The notes under the pieces: generated by a model
Told to the model about the DNA's origin: nothing
Database searches by the model: none
The model's input: only the letters and a program-made list of their open reading frames with translations
Translations under genes and position numbers: made by a program
NCBI GenBank assembly: GCA_964059195.1
Contig: CAXKWD010000005.1
Coordinates: 152,363,265 to 152,427,264 of the forward strand
Origin: Ectobius pallidus
Lineage: Eukaryota; Arthropoda; Insecta; Blattodea; Ectobiidae
DNA length: 64,000 nt
Reading direction: 5' to 3'
Part shown: one piece after another, positions 9,570-21,357 of the stretch
How positions within the stretch are numbered: position 1 is the first letter of the stretch
Layout: each line of letters begins with the position of its first letter

Positions 9570-9955
9570 GTAAAACTTTATTTTATTTTTTCAATTTTTG
9601 AATATTGAATTTTTTCAATTTTGCATCATTGGACTTTTTAATATTGGGTTTTTGGACTTTTTAAATTTTAAATTTTGGACTTTTTAATTTTGGATCTTTG
9701 AATTTTTAATTTTGGACTTTTTAAATTTTGATTCTTTGAATTTTTTATTTTTTGAATTTTGAATTTTGTATTTTAGTTTTTCAATTTTGAATTTTTAGAT
9801 TTTTTCAATTTTGGTATTTTCGATTTTTTAATTTCTAATTTTTTTATTTTTAAATTTTGGAATTTATTATTTATTACATTTTGGATTTTTGGATGTTATA
9901 ATTTTTAATTTTATTTTTTTAAATTTTGGAAATTTGTATTTTTTAATTTTGGATT
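9570..9955. repeat. degenerate TTTTTGAATTTT/TTTGGACTTTTT low-complexity array
   Basis: Nearly 390 bases built of variants of an 11-14 base TTTTnGAATTTTT/TTTTGGACTTTTTAA unit. The strand is almost devoid of C. It sits between the poly(A) tract and an RTE-like 3' fragment. Confidence 0.8.
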
Positions 9956-9956
9956 T

Positions 9957-10045
9957 GCGCGGTAATGAACCTCCGGGTTCCATAAAATAGATAATATACC
10001 TTTAGATTGCTTAGGAATTGTCTATTGCCATTGAGGAAGTAAGGT
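9957..10045 (+). repeat. 3' fragment of the RTE-like LINE family
   Basis: Reverse complement of the family end seen at 25526-25610 and 43267-43345 (CGGTAATGAACCTCCGGGTTCC and TAGGAATTGTCTATTGCCATTGAG in related form). Only the last 90 bases of the element remain. Confidence 0.7.
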
Positions 10046-10434
10046 CTGAAAAATTTCCTTTGATTACTCCTAATCATTGAGTTGATTGTTTTCTGTGCAG
10101 TCCGCACCGAAACAAGTCGGTTTTGAGTGTGACTGATTTCGTGTGACTGATTTCGTGACGGTTTTAGTGTGATTGATTTTCCCGATTCACCCTCTACCGC
10201 CACTAAAGAAGTTTTACTTCAAAAAGATTAATTCACAAAAAGGTCACTAAGAATCATTTATGGTGCCTTAGTTTTATCTCATTGTAAATCACTTTTTATT
10301 AAACTTCGCATCTTAACTCTGCCATCAGCTATTATTCCTCAAGTGTTATGTATGTTAAAAACAATATTGATAAGAGTGCTCTAATATTCACAATCATTTA
10401 ACTCGCATTAGGTCCGAATCATAGCCTATAGTCT

Positions 10435-10995
10435 ATTTATTTTTTATTATTTGTATTTATTATTACAAAATTTACTAATTAGGCCTATTACAAATTACAA
10501 AAATACAAATTATTACAAATACAAACATAAATAATATAAACACAATTTTATTATTACAATTACAAAAGAGTATTATTAACCCCGCATGACCATAGCTCGT
10601 GTTCGGGGTCAGTTCAGTCATACTAAAATTATATTACAAATATTATATAAAAAACAAACATATTATAGGTTTAGGCAAAACAATAAGATTGTTCATATGA
10701 TATAAATACATGAATAATGAATACGAAAAAATAAAGTATAATAGCATAACACTGATACAAACAAACTACCTCATGTTAAAAATTAAAAAAATTACAATTG
10801 AGAATGAATGATGGAATGAATAATGGAAAACAAAGTGAGTAAAAGTACCATTACAAGTTAGTTTTAATCAGTGTGTTGTATAGTCTTGGTCCGAAATTTA
10901 TACTGTGCCTTTGATCTACTGCTGTAGCACACTTTGGTTCGAAAAGAGGACGATAGATATTATACCTCCTTGTATTATAGTAGTGATTCGTGTTA
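10435..10995 (-). mobile_element. LINE 3' end, 5'-truncated relic
   Basis: On the minus strand about 10860-10960 translates as DQRHSINFGPRLYNTLIK, matching the GPxLYN block found near the C-terminus of many LINE reverse transcriptases. The 3' UTR shares GGTCAGTTCAGTC-type words with the copy at 55190-55750. The low-coordinate end has a TTTATT-rich (A-rich on the minus strand) tail. Confidence 0.6.
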
Positions 10996-11305
10996 TGAAT
11001 TTTTCATTATGTTTATGGAAATAATTTAATAAAGTGTAGGAGTATTAAAAGTGTAAGCTCTGTAAAACTCAGAATAGCTTCAATTGAATATTTATCACTA
11101 AGTTTATTTAATCACTTTTTACCTGAATGTAGGTTGTTATACAATTAAATACCAGTTTCCTTTAAAAATCATATTAAATCTATTTTGTTGGCAAATTCGC
11201 TTTATAGTGTACAGGAATTTTATGGCTTGCATTTTAGCATGTATTTGATTTGTGACGTTGCTAAACATATATTCTAAATGTCCTGGCATTAAAATATTGA
11301 AATAC

Positions 11306-11650
11306 TACCGCTGTAGGTAGTCGAGATGGTAGCGTCTTGAACTCACATTCGGGAGGACCCGGGTTTAAAACCCGTTCCCGGCCATTTGACTTTGGTTTTT
11401 TCATGGTTTCCCTAGTCGAATTAAATTAAAATTTCACGACTGTACAGTTGTCGAAAGCTGTATATCTGTGCTGTTTAATAGCGATCGATTTAAATCCGTA
11501 GAGAAATCAGTTTCTCGATAGGTCGATTCTTTTTCCATGTTGTAAAAATCATTAGATTTTGTTATTTATATTTGGTTTATGTATGTAAATGTTATGTAAG
11601 TATAATAACATGCTTGTCCGGTGCCCGTGACCAGACCTTCCTTACGCTGA
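11306..11650 (+). repeat. tRNA-headed SINE (single copy in this window)
   Basis: The head contains a tRNA-like A-box region (GTAGTCGAGATGGTAGCG) and a B-box-like GGGTTTAAAACCCG near 11363. A T-rich body follows, ending near TGTCCGGTGCCCGTGACC. The limits are approximate. Confidence 0.5.
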
Positions 11651-11740
11651 TTATTTATAAAGAATTTTATAATATTTACGCAGAAACAGGGATTTTCCTT
11701 GGAAAATGAAAATGAAATCCAGTCCTGAGCAGAGTAGAAA

Positions 11741-12222
11741 CAACAATCACTAAAACATTATTAAAATTATTCGGCATATGTAAACATGCTATTTAAAATT
11801 ACAACGTAACCTGAGCTCGCACTAGCAAAAATCAATAACACATACTGTAAGCCAGTGCACAAAAATATATCCCATTTGAATTAACCACCCTGTTTCGAAC
11901 TTCATTTTCATGTTCTTAAACATTGTGCTGTAGAATATCTTCAATTTAAAATCCTCAAAGCTGGTAGGCCTAATGGTACGTTTCCATCTAGAAGCATAAA
12001 GAAGGCTGTGTGCCCCGCAATTATTCTGCTTTCTTTTCATTCGCACACAGACTTTAGCATGTATGCGGTGAACCGCTGAAACGCCTTTACCGGCCGACGA
12101 CTTGCTTGCAGGCCGCCGGACCATGCGTTCTCGGCTCATCGCAAAAATAATCTCTCGTATATGGGGTATGGGTTGGAAAGGAGTAGCAGAAAAGCGTCTC
12201 TAATTTAACCCAAAATCATTCC
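11741..12222 (-). repeat. dispersed repeat, inverted partner of 911-1282
   Basis: Same family as 911-1282 in opposite orientation, with about 90 extra GC-richer bases at 12066-12155. The 105-codon minus-strand frame at 11822-12139 spans that insert and has no recognisable domain. Confidence 0.75.
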
Positions 12223-12998
12223 TTTAAACTTCTGTAACATAGAAATGTGATAGTGTAATAACTTACAGGCCTAAGTCCTTTTAAAAAGAGGATACTACAT
12301 GAACATAGAGCAGAAGATTTAAAACTGACTGTAATTTTCGCAAACATATCTCAATATTGACAGTTTAATTAAAGCATTCTTTCATATCCCTGAAGAGTGC
12401 ATTATGAAACCATTCTTCTGACATGACATTCTGCGTCTTGCATAACTTATACAGTAGTTTAGTTTAAAACTGGAGGGGTCATGGTTTTTAAGCGGGGGGT
12501 GGGTAGAATTATTATGAAGGGTGCGTGTGTATATCCGCTACTGTACAATTTGAATGGAGTTCTGTGGGCGCACAAAAAGGGAGCCAGGAGGGTAGCGAAA
12601 GATAGTTGAATACCCCCTCCCGTCATACAAGCCATTTAAACATCAGTTGTCATGAATTTCAATTGAATGCAGTCCCTGTATTATAATAGACATGTTGCAG
12701 CCTCTCTTGACTGGAGCGGATTCGCGAAGTGAACAGTGGGTACAGTCCGAATTTCTTATTAAAGTACTTTTCGAATATCATCTTGATGATAATTTCGTAG
12801 CCGCAGAAAATGAAAACACGAGGCATATTTGTAAACCTTTTTATATCAGGTGTTAAATCTCCCACGCAATTTGATTGGTTCTGGAGCACAACCAATCAAC
12901 GGACAAACCGATAAATTCAAATATCGAGTTTAAACCTACAATTCCTACGTTCTGTAGCGTATTTTTTAAGTTTTATTAATTTGCATTTTCCTTTTCAC
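12223..12998. other. no recognisable feature
   Basis: Contains a GGGG-rich patch near 12500 but no element ends, tRNA-like sequence or credible coding frame. Confidence 0.45.
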
Positions 12999-13146
12999 CT
13001 CCCCATTATAGGGACTTTCACGCGGCCCACGCCACCCGGACCTTACAGGACTGCGACCTGTCGTGGGGGGGGGGCTCACATACACACTTTTTTCGACCAG
13101 AGAAGGACATGATGGCCTTTCCGGATGAGTGATCTGCCCAATGCTG
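12999..13146 (-). repeat. SINE-B 3' half
   Basis: Reverse complement matches about 23018-23168 of the full SINE-B copy: GCATTGGGC, CATCCGG, a (A)n spacer, CGACAGGTCGC and CCTGTAAGG in the same order. The tRNA-like head is missing. Confidence 0.75.
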
Positions 13147-13540
13147 TTACCATCCCTAAAATTAATAAAAATAATACTTTGAGAATACTGAACTTTTATC
13201 AATTCTTTAAACTTCAGCTAGAATAATCGACTTAAATTGCTTATGGTATTATGAAATGGCAGCTGCTTAGCAATTGCACTTGGGCATTGCACAATGGTCA
13301 TTCAGACAACCATGTCAATTGAATGCTGTAGTGAAAGTTTGTATACTCTGTCGCATAACGAGGCTGTAACTAGTATGAAGAAAACCGGTTTTAATTTTGA
13401 TATTATTACTCACTTTATTGTGGGCTGTTTCTTACACAAATGCTTCCGATCATTCAAGAATCAAAATAAGTTAAAACTGCTATCTGATGTTCAGATTCTG
13501 CATATTTTCAGTTTCCATCAGAAGCACAATAAGTTATCAG

Positions 13541-14005
13541 TAGGGGCGGATTTCTATGACGTGTCATATTTTTTCCCTTTGCATTATTTCAGGTTTCTGA
13601 CTCATTTAAATCCGATTCCAAGCATCCTGGTGAAAAATGGAACGGCTTTTATTGTGCATATAACTGCATATTTAGGAAATTTTCAACTATTGTAGCATAT
13701 TTAGTATGAATATGCATATTTAGGTCATATTTTTGCATATTAAAGACATTTTGAAGTCTCATATATTTTGTAAATTTTGCATCATACTGATACTTTTTTT
13801 TGAGAATTTACAGATATTTAAAATAATTAACAATATATTTTAATAAAATGTATTTTAATGAATCTCAAAAAAATGTACATAGCCTAATGTTTAAGTGGTA
13901 AAGTTATATTTTAAATTTTATTGGTCATATTTTAATGTTTTTTAGATCATAAATGCATGCATATAGGCCTATCCTATTTTTTAGGTCATAGAAATCCGCC
14001 CCCTA
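13541..14005 (+). mobile_element. hAT-type MITE (family 2), copy 1, 465 bp
   Basis: Ends TAGGGGCGGATTTCTATGAC and GTCATAGAAATCCGCCCCCTA are inverted. The perfect 8-bp duplication GTTATCAG lies at 13533-13540 and 14006-14013. The body holds many GCATATTT and AGGTCATATTTT motifs. Other copies are at 19958-20429 (same orientation) and 31231-31716 (opposite). The 133-codon frame at 13294-13695 overlaps it by chance. Confidence 0.95.
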
Positions 14006-14419
14006 GTTATCAGTTAAGAGTCTGAGTTAGTGTCCGGCTGACGGCGAAAAACGTATTGAGAGAATTTTTTGTTCTTTATTGGTTTTGGTTACTTAACGAC
14101 GGCTGTGTACTGCTTCATAAGCCTTTAACCGTTGCCGGTGTGACGCCAAGGGAATGTTGCATCTACGCACACATGCCTGAGAGACTGCTATGCACTAAAT
14201 AAGTAAAGTAATAAATAAATGCAAAGGGTTTAATCACCTTAAGGAATCCCTACTTAACCTATATCAAAGGGTTTGAGCAAGTTCTGTTCTGATTCTCACC
14301 TCAGTAATTCCCCAGTACCTTATGAAGTGAACTCTTATGAAGAGTTGCCATCAGACTTTCCGGTTGATGGAGAGAAATAGGTGAAAAAATTTACACGCTG
14401 AAAAACTTTTGTATTATGA

Positions 14420-14571
14420 AAACTTTTAGCTCTCAAAATCGACAGTTTGTCAACCAAACAACTTACTCTGACGATATGTCCAAAATAAATTTTCCAATTA
14501 TCCGGATATTTGGTTTTCCGGATTGGGTCCTGTCCCAATTAATCCGGATGATTGGAGTTTTACTGCATTGA
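14420..14571 (+). mobile_element. pogo/Tigger-like MITE, right end
   Basis: Matches the right half of the element at 54865-55182 (GACAGTTTGTCA, CCGGATTGGGTCC, CAATTAATCC) and ends TTTTACTG before CA. The left end is lost or too diverged to place. Confidence 0.6.
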
Positions 14572-14658
14572 ATTTCCCACCCTCCTGTGTGAATGTGTGT
14601 GTGTATATATATTTATTATAAAGTGTTGAGCTATTTTTTGAAGCAGCAGAGATGTAAT

Positions 14659-14865
14659 ATTATTCATGTCCGGGGATCTACTGTATGCTCTAAGTATTTT
14701 TAAGCATTTAGGTAAACCTGCAATAATGTAATAAATAGTGACACTGGACTTTCTTCTTTGGGTTTCGAAAATGTACCCCTTTCGCCTAATTATTACATTA
14801 TTGCAGGTTTACCTAAATCCTTAAAAATACTTAGAGCATACAGTAGATCCCCGGACATGAATAAT
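14659..14865. repeat. long hairpin: 76-bp arms, 55-base loop
   Basis: Arms 14659-14734 and 14790-14865 are reverse complements with a single mismatch over 76 bases. They contain GTCCGGGGATCTACTGTATG and AGGTTTACCTAAAT. I see no 8-bp or TA duplication at the edges and no second copy in the window. Confidence 0.92.
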
Positions 14866-15405
14866 TGTGGAAGAAGACACCCGGATCTTCCTGTCTAGTT
14901 CGGACAGGTTGTACTCCTTTCAGGTACAAAACAACTTTAAAGAATGTTTACACTTGATAAAATTCTCTTGTGAACCTGTCCCCGAACGTTGTTTTAATTT
15001 CAATTCACACCTCAATGGATTTAAATGATGGAACTACAATCATCATTCTTGCAGGCCTTGTTCTAGCAGTGTGAAAAAGACCTGTGGCCTGTTAGATGGG
15101 TATTTCTGTGCTGAATGAACATTCAAATTCTGGAATCCTCGGAAGGTTTCTAACTTGAATATACATATTTTGCTGTCATTTTTCGTTCTAAACCTATCCT
15201 GTTTATCATGAAAACTGGAAGTGGAATTTCAAGGGTTGAACACAATACTTCCTCTACGTGTTAGAGAACTTGAACTGCGGTCTGAGTATAAAAGGGGAGG
15301 TGTACCCATTGAGGGTATAAAAATACAGTTCCAACTTATTTTCCTTTTCTTTTTAACTTTACGAAAAAAATAATAATTCACTAAAAGATTTTCTGGGATC
15401 ATAAT
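14866..15405. other. no recognisable feature
   Basis: No coding or repeat signature recognised. A short CTCAATGGA/ATTGAGGGTATAAA neighbourhood is unremarkable. Confidence 0.4.
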
Positions 15406-15520
15406 CAGGGTCTGGATTTTGATGACCTAAAAATATTTAGTATATGAGCTATAAAGTGACTACAAAAATAAAAAATTAACCCGAATACTAACAAAATTAT
15501 TTAAAAAAAACCTCCACTTG
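15406..15520 (+). mobile_element. single end of a family-1-like hAT MITE
   Basis: CAGGGTCTGGATTTTGATGACCT resembles the ends of families 1 and 2, and AAAAATATTTAG-type subterminal sequence follows. No matching inverse end was found downstream, so it is probably a truncated copy. Confidence 0.45.
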
Positions 15521-16230
15521 GAGGCCCTTCTCCCAAACATGGGGGCATAGGATTCGAGAGAGAGGCATTAAAAAAACAATGAAGGACTTGGATTAGCAGA
15601 CCAATTGTTTTTCCTGTTACTCTTATGTATGAGTTGGTCCTTATGTATGTTGGTCCTTCACCCTGAAAAATTTGCTTAAACTTAAAACAAATTAATTGTG
15701 CTTTTTTTCGGTCCCAAAAAATTATGTGGGACAGGTGATAAAAATCTAAAAATTCCAGGATGAGAAGCCCTTTAAAATAAAAAACAAAATCATCTTGTGA
15801 CTCGAAGGGATAAAGGAGCTACAAGCCTTTAAAATATCAAGAAAACAACACTTGACCGCTAATTAAAAAAGGCTAAGGTGACAAGATAATTACCAACAAC
15901 ATTTTCTTTAAATTTACATGAAATACAAAACATTTATTTACAAATGAGAATTTTCCCGTTATGCGAAGTTCTGATTTTTTGTGATATTTTCTAGCAAATT
16001 TCCGCATTTAATTTCTTTTTAAGCTACATTGATGGCAATTTCAAGTACTGTATTTTCAACTATTGTATTTAGAAACTATACTTATCTCCTATCAACCTCT
16101 TCTTTGCATTGATTCATCTACTTCGTCCCTTCGGGAGTTTCTTGTTCTTCCTCTCTTCCTTCTATCGTAATGCTCTGTATTATTCTCTCATAAATCAACG
16201 CTGATTTTCTTGATGCTCTTATCCAAGACA
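15521..16230. other. no recognisable feature
   Basis: A short CCTCCACTTGGAGG palindrome sits near 15511-15526 (also seen inverted near 36703). Otherwise nothing is recognised. Confidence 0.4.
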
Positions 16231-16301
16231 GGGACGTTGCCAGGGAGGGAACTCCAGGGGCCCAGGCCCCCGATATGGAAAAAAAAAAAAAAAAAAAAAA
16301 A
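16231..16301. repeat. CAGGGACGTTGCCAGG end-like sequence plus poly(A)
   Basis: Looks like one end of a dispersed element (CAGGGACGTTGCC...GGGGCCCAGGCCCCCGATATGG) followed by 23 A's. No partner end was found. Confidence 0.35.
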
Positions 16302-16534
16302 GGCAAATATTTTAATTCTAAAAATGGATATAAAATATGTTTATGACAATTTTTAACCATTTTGTATAAAACTATTTTAGATACCGTACGTAAATATTTT
16401 GTAAGAGTTGGTCTTATTTTTGTCTCTTTGAATGCACTCTTTCACTTTCAAATAAAGAATTACTTAAGCTAAGTATATAATAATTGTCGTGCCATTATAA
16501 ATACAACAAATACCTCATATAGTCAAGTGTTCCC

Positions 16535-16775
16535 TATAAAGGCCATGGAGGCCCAGAAGTTTCCGGGAGTTTGAGGCTCACAGATTTTAGACATTCGGCA
16601 CGTAAAGGTGGCCTTACACACCGGCTGCCTTTACCCCCAGGATTGCTCCTGGTACTCATTTCTGTTAGAGGCTGAGTCGACCCCAGGGACATAGTGCCGC
16701 CAGAAGGGTTATTCCGTTTGAAAAACTCCGACCTCATCGAGGATCGAACCCACAGCAAATACCTGCCACGCCAAA
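16535..16775 (-). repeat. tRNA-derived SINE, minus strand
   Basis: On the minus strand the head carries the B-box-like GGGTTCGATCCTCG near 16740. Its body has CAGCCTCTAACAGAAATGAG-type and CCCAGGGACATAGTG-type blocks (plus-strand orientation at 16650-16700), a layout common in insect SINEs. Confidence 0.55.
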
Positions 16776-16952
16776 TATGATAACTCTATTGAAGGCAGAA
16801 TCAATATTGGGACAATAGTGATCTTTGGTTTTGATTGTGAATTTTGATGAAAACAAGGCGTTTGCAAATATATTTGCTAACCCTGGCAAAATATGATGCA
16901 TGTATCTTATATAAACGGCTTTTGAAATATTAGTCATGCTAATATGAGCGAA

Positions 16953-17170
16953 GTATGCCGGGAGGCGAGGCATTCTAGATATCGGATGCTCGGTATTCGA
17001 ATCTCGCCACGAGCCATCCCCCCTTTGTTTAGAGGCAATAGAATTGCTTCTACAGTGAGGGATCTGATTTCAGGAGCCCAGACATAATATCAGCACAAAT
17101 TCCAGATCTCTGGTCTAGCGTCCTGTCGGGTCCAGATCTGTTCCTAGAACTAGCTGGAATCTGCATGTGC
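16953..17170 (+). repeat. tRNA-like SINE head and body
   Basis: GGAGGCGAGGCATTCTAGATATCGG and GGTATTCGAATCTCG (B box) near 16960-17008 look tRNA-derived. The body runs to about 17170 with repeated CCAGATCT words. It may be a separate insertion next to the minus-strand SINE. Confidence 0.4.
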
Positions 17171-17293
17171 ACATATGTAATTTTGCATTTCAGTGTTATT
17201 TCACCTCTTCATACCACCAACACCAACATCATTTCTTCCGTCACTAATAATTTTAACACCCAAATAGTTGTATTAATCACTACGTCTAATAAC

Positions 17294-18105
17294 TAGGGCC
17301 CGGATTTGAAGGTTTTAACCTATTTTTTCCCCCAACTTCCTAATTAGAATATTTTAACGTATTTTTCCGTTTCATACTCCTAGCTTCCGAATATATGAAT
17401 CTTGATAGAACCTAAAAATGGCTAAATTGGGCTAATGGGCCTAAATGGGGCTAGAGAGGACTTTTGCTGAAAAACTAGGGGATAAATAGGACTTTTGCTG
17501 AAAAACTAGGGCTAAAGAGGACTTTTGCAGAAAAACACGATTTTTAAATAGATTTTCCAATTAATGCAAAGGAAAATAAAATTTATTTTCACATATTTTA
17601 ATATGTGAATTTGTGCATTTTGAGAAAATACATAATAAAAATAAATTTATACAACGCACTGAAATTAACATTGTATGTATGCCACTTGTCACTTGTCTTT
17701 GTAACTCGAAAATGTGCCGCTCGCCGTCGCAGGAAATGAAACTTGAGCCGTCTTCAATACTTTGAAATCTGCAAGTAATCCATTGTCGTTTCAACTTTCA
17801 AATAAGTTGCCGACCGACGACAGAGAAGAATAGGAGGATCTGTGTCAAAGAATTATAATACACTTTTCGGTGTTAATATTAGTGTTTTCCGTATATTTGC
17901 AATAATAATTACTAATTAGTAGCCTATGTATTAAACTATAGCCCTAGCATACATTGTACAGTAGGGCTCTCTCTCGTTGGAGAAATAATAATATTAGTGT
18001 TTTAGTAAGACGGCTAAAATCGTTCGTTTAAAAGCTAAAAAGGGCTATTCCATGAAAATAAAAGGCTAAAATACCTTTTATAAAAGCCTAAAAATCCGGT
18101 CCCTA
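17294..18105 (+). mobile_element. hAT-type element (family 3), 812 bp
   Basis: Ends TAGGGCCCGGATTTGAAGG and its imperfect inverse ...AAAAATCCGGTCCCTA. The perfect 8-bp duplication CTAATAAC lies at 17286-17293 and 18106-18113. Near the left end are three tandem units of about 36 bases (AGGACTTTTGCTGAAAAACT). A 77-codon minus frame at 17561-17794 has no recognised domain. A partial inverted copy is at 24016-24344. Confidence 0.93.
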
Positions 18106-18113
18106 CTAATAAC

Positions 18114-18965
18114 TTATTTAGGCCTACATTCAAGTTCTTAATCTTCTTTCTCTCCTCCTATTACCATATTCTTTGATTTCACATAGGTAATCCCACAAGA
18201 GAATACGAGTTGATCAATATATTTGCGAAAGCGAAGGTCGAGCAAATTTATCTGATAAAACTCGTAAACTTGGGTACGATTTGTTAAGGTTATTCCATGA
18301 TTAAAATGTAACGGATTTTGTAAATGATAATTATTTTCTTACTTTGTTGTCATTATTCTGCCCGCTGTGAGATCGCGGCATGCTAAATGAATTAATAGTC
18401 AAGGATCGATTCGATGAATCAATTCGAGTCTCCAATGCTACCAATAGTGCGTTAACACAAGTTGGAGAGCGTCAGCATCAAAACGCTATAAAAGCACATG
18501 AACTGGCTTGCAGCGGTTCGAAATTGTGTTTTAATCAATGCACATTTATATTATTTCGATTTCTAAACAAGTTATAGTCTATTGTGTAAAATACTATATT
18601 TTCATTCTGTTCACTGGCAGCATGTGACGTATTAATCACAGCACGTTGATGCCTTACGTGTCCAGTAACGGGCTAACGTTTTATAAGATAAAATTATATC
18701 CTTGCGGCCCTAGGAAGCATATTATTAGATAAACGATCGTGATTTGTCTGTATCCGAGGAATTGCTAAACGTTATTGGTCAATATCAAACACGCGGCATA
18801 TGAATGGAATCGTCAAAATTAAACGTTAATCCCTATTTCTTTTCTTCTTCTATTAATTTCCAGTACATCAAAATATATTTGGTTCAAGGGAAAACAAAAT
18901 TATTACTCTAAATTATAATCAAGCCATTCTGTATGATTTTCAGTTCATTATTTGCATTAGTGTAT
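18114..18965. other. no recognisable feature
   Basis: No transposon end, tRNA-like sequence or coding similarity recognised. Confidence 0.4.
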
Positions 18966-19503
18966 TTTGTGTGTCGACAGAGGGAATTGGTTTATTCTGT
19001 GAAATAATAATAATTGACATTTTGCCGAGTAATAAAATGATGGAAGAATTTAACATGATTCCAAGAATTCCTCCCAAATAGGATGACTTTGTAGTAAAGA
19101 TGTCTTGATTTGGAATGCAGAAGTTTGTTTACAAACTTTATATAAATACTGGCATGATAATCAAACGATGTGCTTATTATCAAAATCACGTTGCAGACGA
19201 ATGCTGAAGATATTTGCGAAGAGGGAAATTGTTTCTGTGAATTAATAATTGACACCTTTGCTGAATGATAAAATGAGGGAAGGATTTAACATGATTCCAT
19301 GACTAATGATTACAAAATGTTCGTCCAAATAGGATAACATGAGTAGCAAACTGTCTTGATATGGAATGCAGAAGATTGTTTACAAGCTTTGTATAAACAC
19401 TGGCATGATAATCAAACGATGAGCTTAAGATTAGTACTTAGTTATCAAAATCACATTGCAAATGAGTGTTGAAGGTATTTGCGAAGACAGAAATTTGTTA
19501 TCT
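18966..19503. repeat. tandem duplication, two units of about 255-265 bp
   Basis: Unit 1 is about 18966-19224 and unit 2 about 19225-19503. Both contain ATTTAACATGATTCCA, TGGAATGCAGAAG, ACTGGCATGATAATCAAACG and TATTTGCGAAGA in order, with clear divergence. Origin unknown. Confidence 0.85.
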
Positions 19504-19728
19504 TTCAGTTATACGAGCAAAATAAAGACACCAATGGGTTTAGTAAACATCTGCATTCCATGATCGTACAATTATTCCTAACTGATAAAGTCTTCCATTT
19601 GTGTATATTACGACCTGTTTATCGAATGCAACGATGATTCAGCATTAACTAACCTATTGGACCAGAGGTAAATGATTTTTTTAACCTTCATGGGTATATT
19701 TAGCTTTAATGGAGGCTATACAATTTGA

Positions 19729-19730
<2 letters not shown>

Positions 19731-19768
<38 letters not shown>

Positions 19769-19769
19769 G
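19731..19769. repeat. (AAT)n microsatellite
   Basis: About 13 AAT units. The next 165 bases are bounded by ACGTATTTAA (19778) and TTAAATACGT (about 19923), which may be a small MITE. Confidence 0.9.
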
Positions 19770-19957
19770 TCAAAGACGTATTTAAGGTGTCCTGGGGTTC
19801 CGGCCCCCAAACATTTTATATTTTTTTAGCGTTAGAGAGAAAAAATAAATTTTGTCACTCAGGAAGACAAAATGTCAGTAATTTTTGGTCAATCGGTTTA
19901 GTACTCACCCAGAAATGAATTTTTAAATACGTGCTCGCTAATAGTAATAATAATTAC

Positions 19958-20429
19958 TAGGGGGCGGATTTCTATGACATGTCATATTTTTCCCCTTTGC
20001 ATTATATTATCAGGTTTCCGACTAATTTAAACCCGATTCCAAGCATTCTGGTGAAAATGGAACGGCTTTTATTGTGCATATAACTGCATATTTAGGAAAT
20101 TTTCAACTATTGTAGCATATTTAGTAAGAATATGCATATTTCAGTCATATTTTTGGCATATTTGTGTCCATATTAAAGAAATTTTGAAGTTTCATTTCAT
20201 TTTTTGTAAATTTTGCATTCTAATGATACTTTTTGAGAATTTACAGATATGTTAAATAATTAACACTACATTTTAATAAAATGTACATGAAACTTTAAAA
20301 AAATATACACAATGTGTAAGTGGTAAAGTCATATTTTAAAATTTATTGGTAATATTTTAATGCTCTTTAGGTCATAAATGCATGCATAGTCTATATCTTA
20401 TTTTTTAGGTCATAGAAATCCGCCCCCTA
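19958..20429 (+). mobile_element. hAT-type MITE (family 2), copy 2, 472 bp
   Basis: Same ends as copy 1 with one more G. The perfect 8-bp duplication ATAATTAC is at 19950-19957 and 20430-20437. Collinear with 13541-14005 throughout. Confidence 0.95.
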
Positions 20430-20437
20430 ATAATTAC

Positions 20438-21146
20438 CTTAAAAACCGTTATTCGGCATACCTTTATCAGTAATAAACAGGTTAGTGTGAAAAACAACAT
20501 GAGTACTGATATTTTTGGGCATATTATTATTACTGGATCACAAAATATACCTGCTGCACTAATAAAGTGTAGAAATACATTTTCATTTTTAATATGAGTC
20601 ACTATTTGACTCATGAATATGTGGACAAGCAACGGACATACTTCCGTTTACCTGCAATGAACAAAATATATTTTATGAAATTCAGTGATTCATTAAAGTG
20701 AATTTCAGTTGATTCTTTCTGAATTATTTACTTGCAATTGAATGGTGTAATGCAGAGAGCGATCAGCCCTCAAAAGTTGAATATGTATGATAGGCCTAAT
20801 GAGAAAGCATCCAACCTGTTTCTGTCAAGTGCTGCGCTCTACAGGCGAAAAACTAAAGCACAAAGTGCCGTTCTTAAATTCCCCGCGACCGAAAATTACC
20901 AATTTAATTAGAGTATCAAAGATTAACGAAAAATGGGCTCAAATGCACTTGCTCATTTTGCATTTTGCTTCCAAGTAGCTTTATTATCGCTCCAAAACTA
21001 ATAATATCTCAAAAGTTTTAGACACGTTTTTCAGGCATTTTAATTTTTGGTAGCTTGAATGCACAATACTATTAAATTTATATTTTCAGAAATACAATTA
21101 GACATTTCTGCGTTAGACAGAAACCTAACATCTAGTTTTGTAAAAG
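20438..21146. other. no recognisable feature
   Basis: Short frames only (such as 63 codons at 20787-20978); nothing supports them. Confidence 0.4.
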
Positions 21147-21190
21147 GCTAGCTGGTACCCGCGGCTTCGCCCGCGATTATTTACTCAAGT
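21147..21190. repeat. CGCGGCTTCGCCCGCG dispersed-repeat signature
   Basis: GGTACCCGCGGCTTCGCCCGCG is a GC-rich stem in AT-rich surroundings. Similar words mark the edges of dispersed repeats in many invertebrate genomes (recalled, not checked). Confidence 0.4.
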
Positions 21191-21308
21191 GCTAGATGAT
21201 TTATTTAAATCGTTTATTTAACAGAACAATTAATTACAACATATTTATTAACGCTGACATCGTTTTCAGCCTACGTAAATTCCATGAGTGATGTAATTTT
21301 ATATATTT

Positions 21309-21313
<5 letters not shown>

Positions 21314-21356
<43 letters not shown>
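21314..21356. repeat. (TA)n microsatellite
   Basis: About 20 TA units. Confidence 0.95.

Positions 21357-21357
<1 letters not shown>

Noticed and set aside
13294..13695. 133-codon plus-strand frame
   Set aside because: It runs into a MITE whose other copies do not keep the frame.
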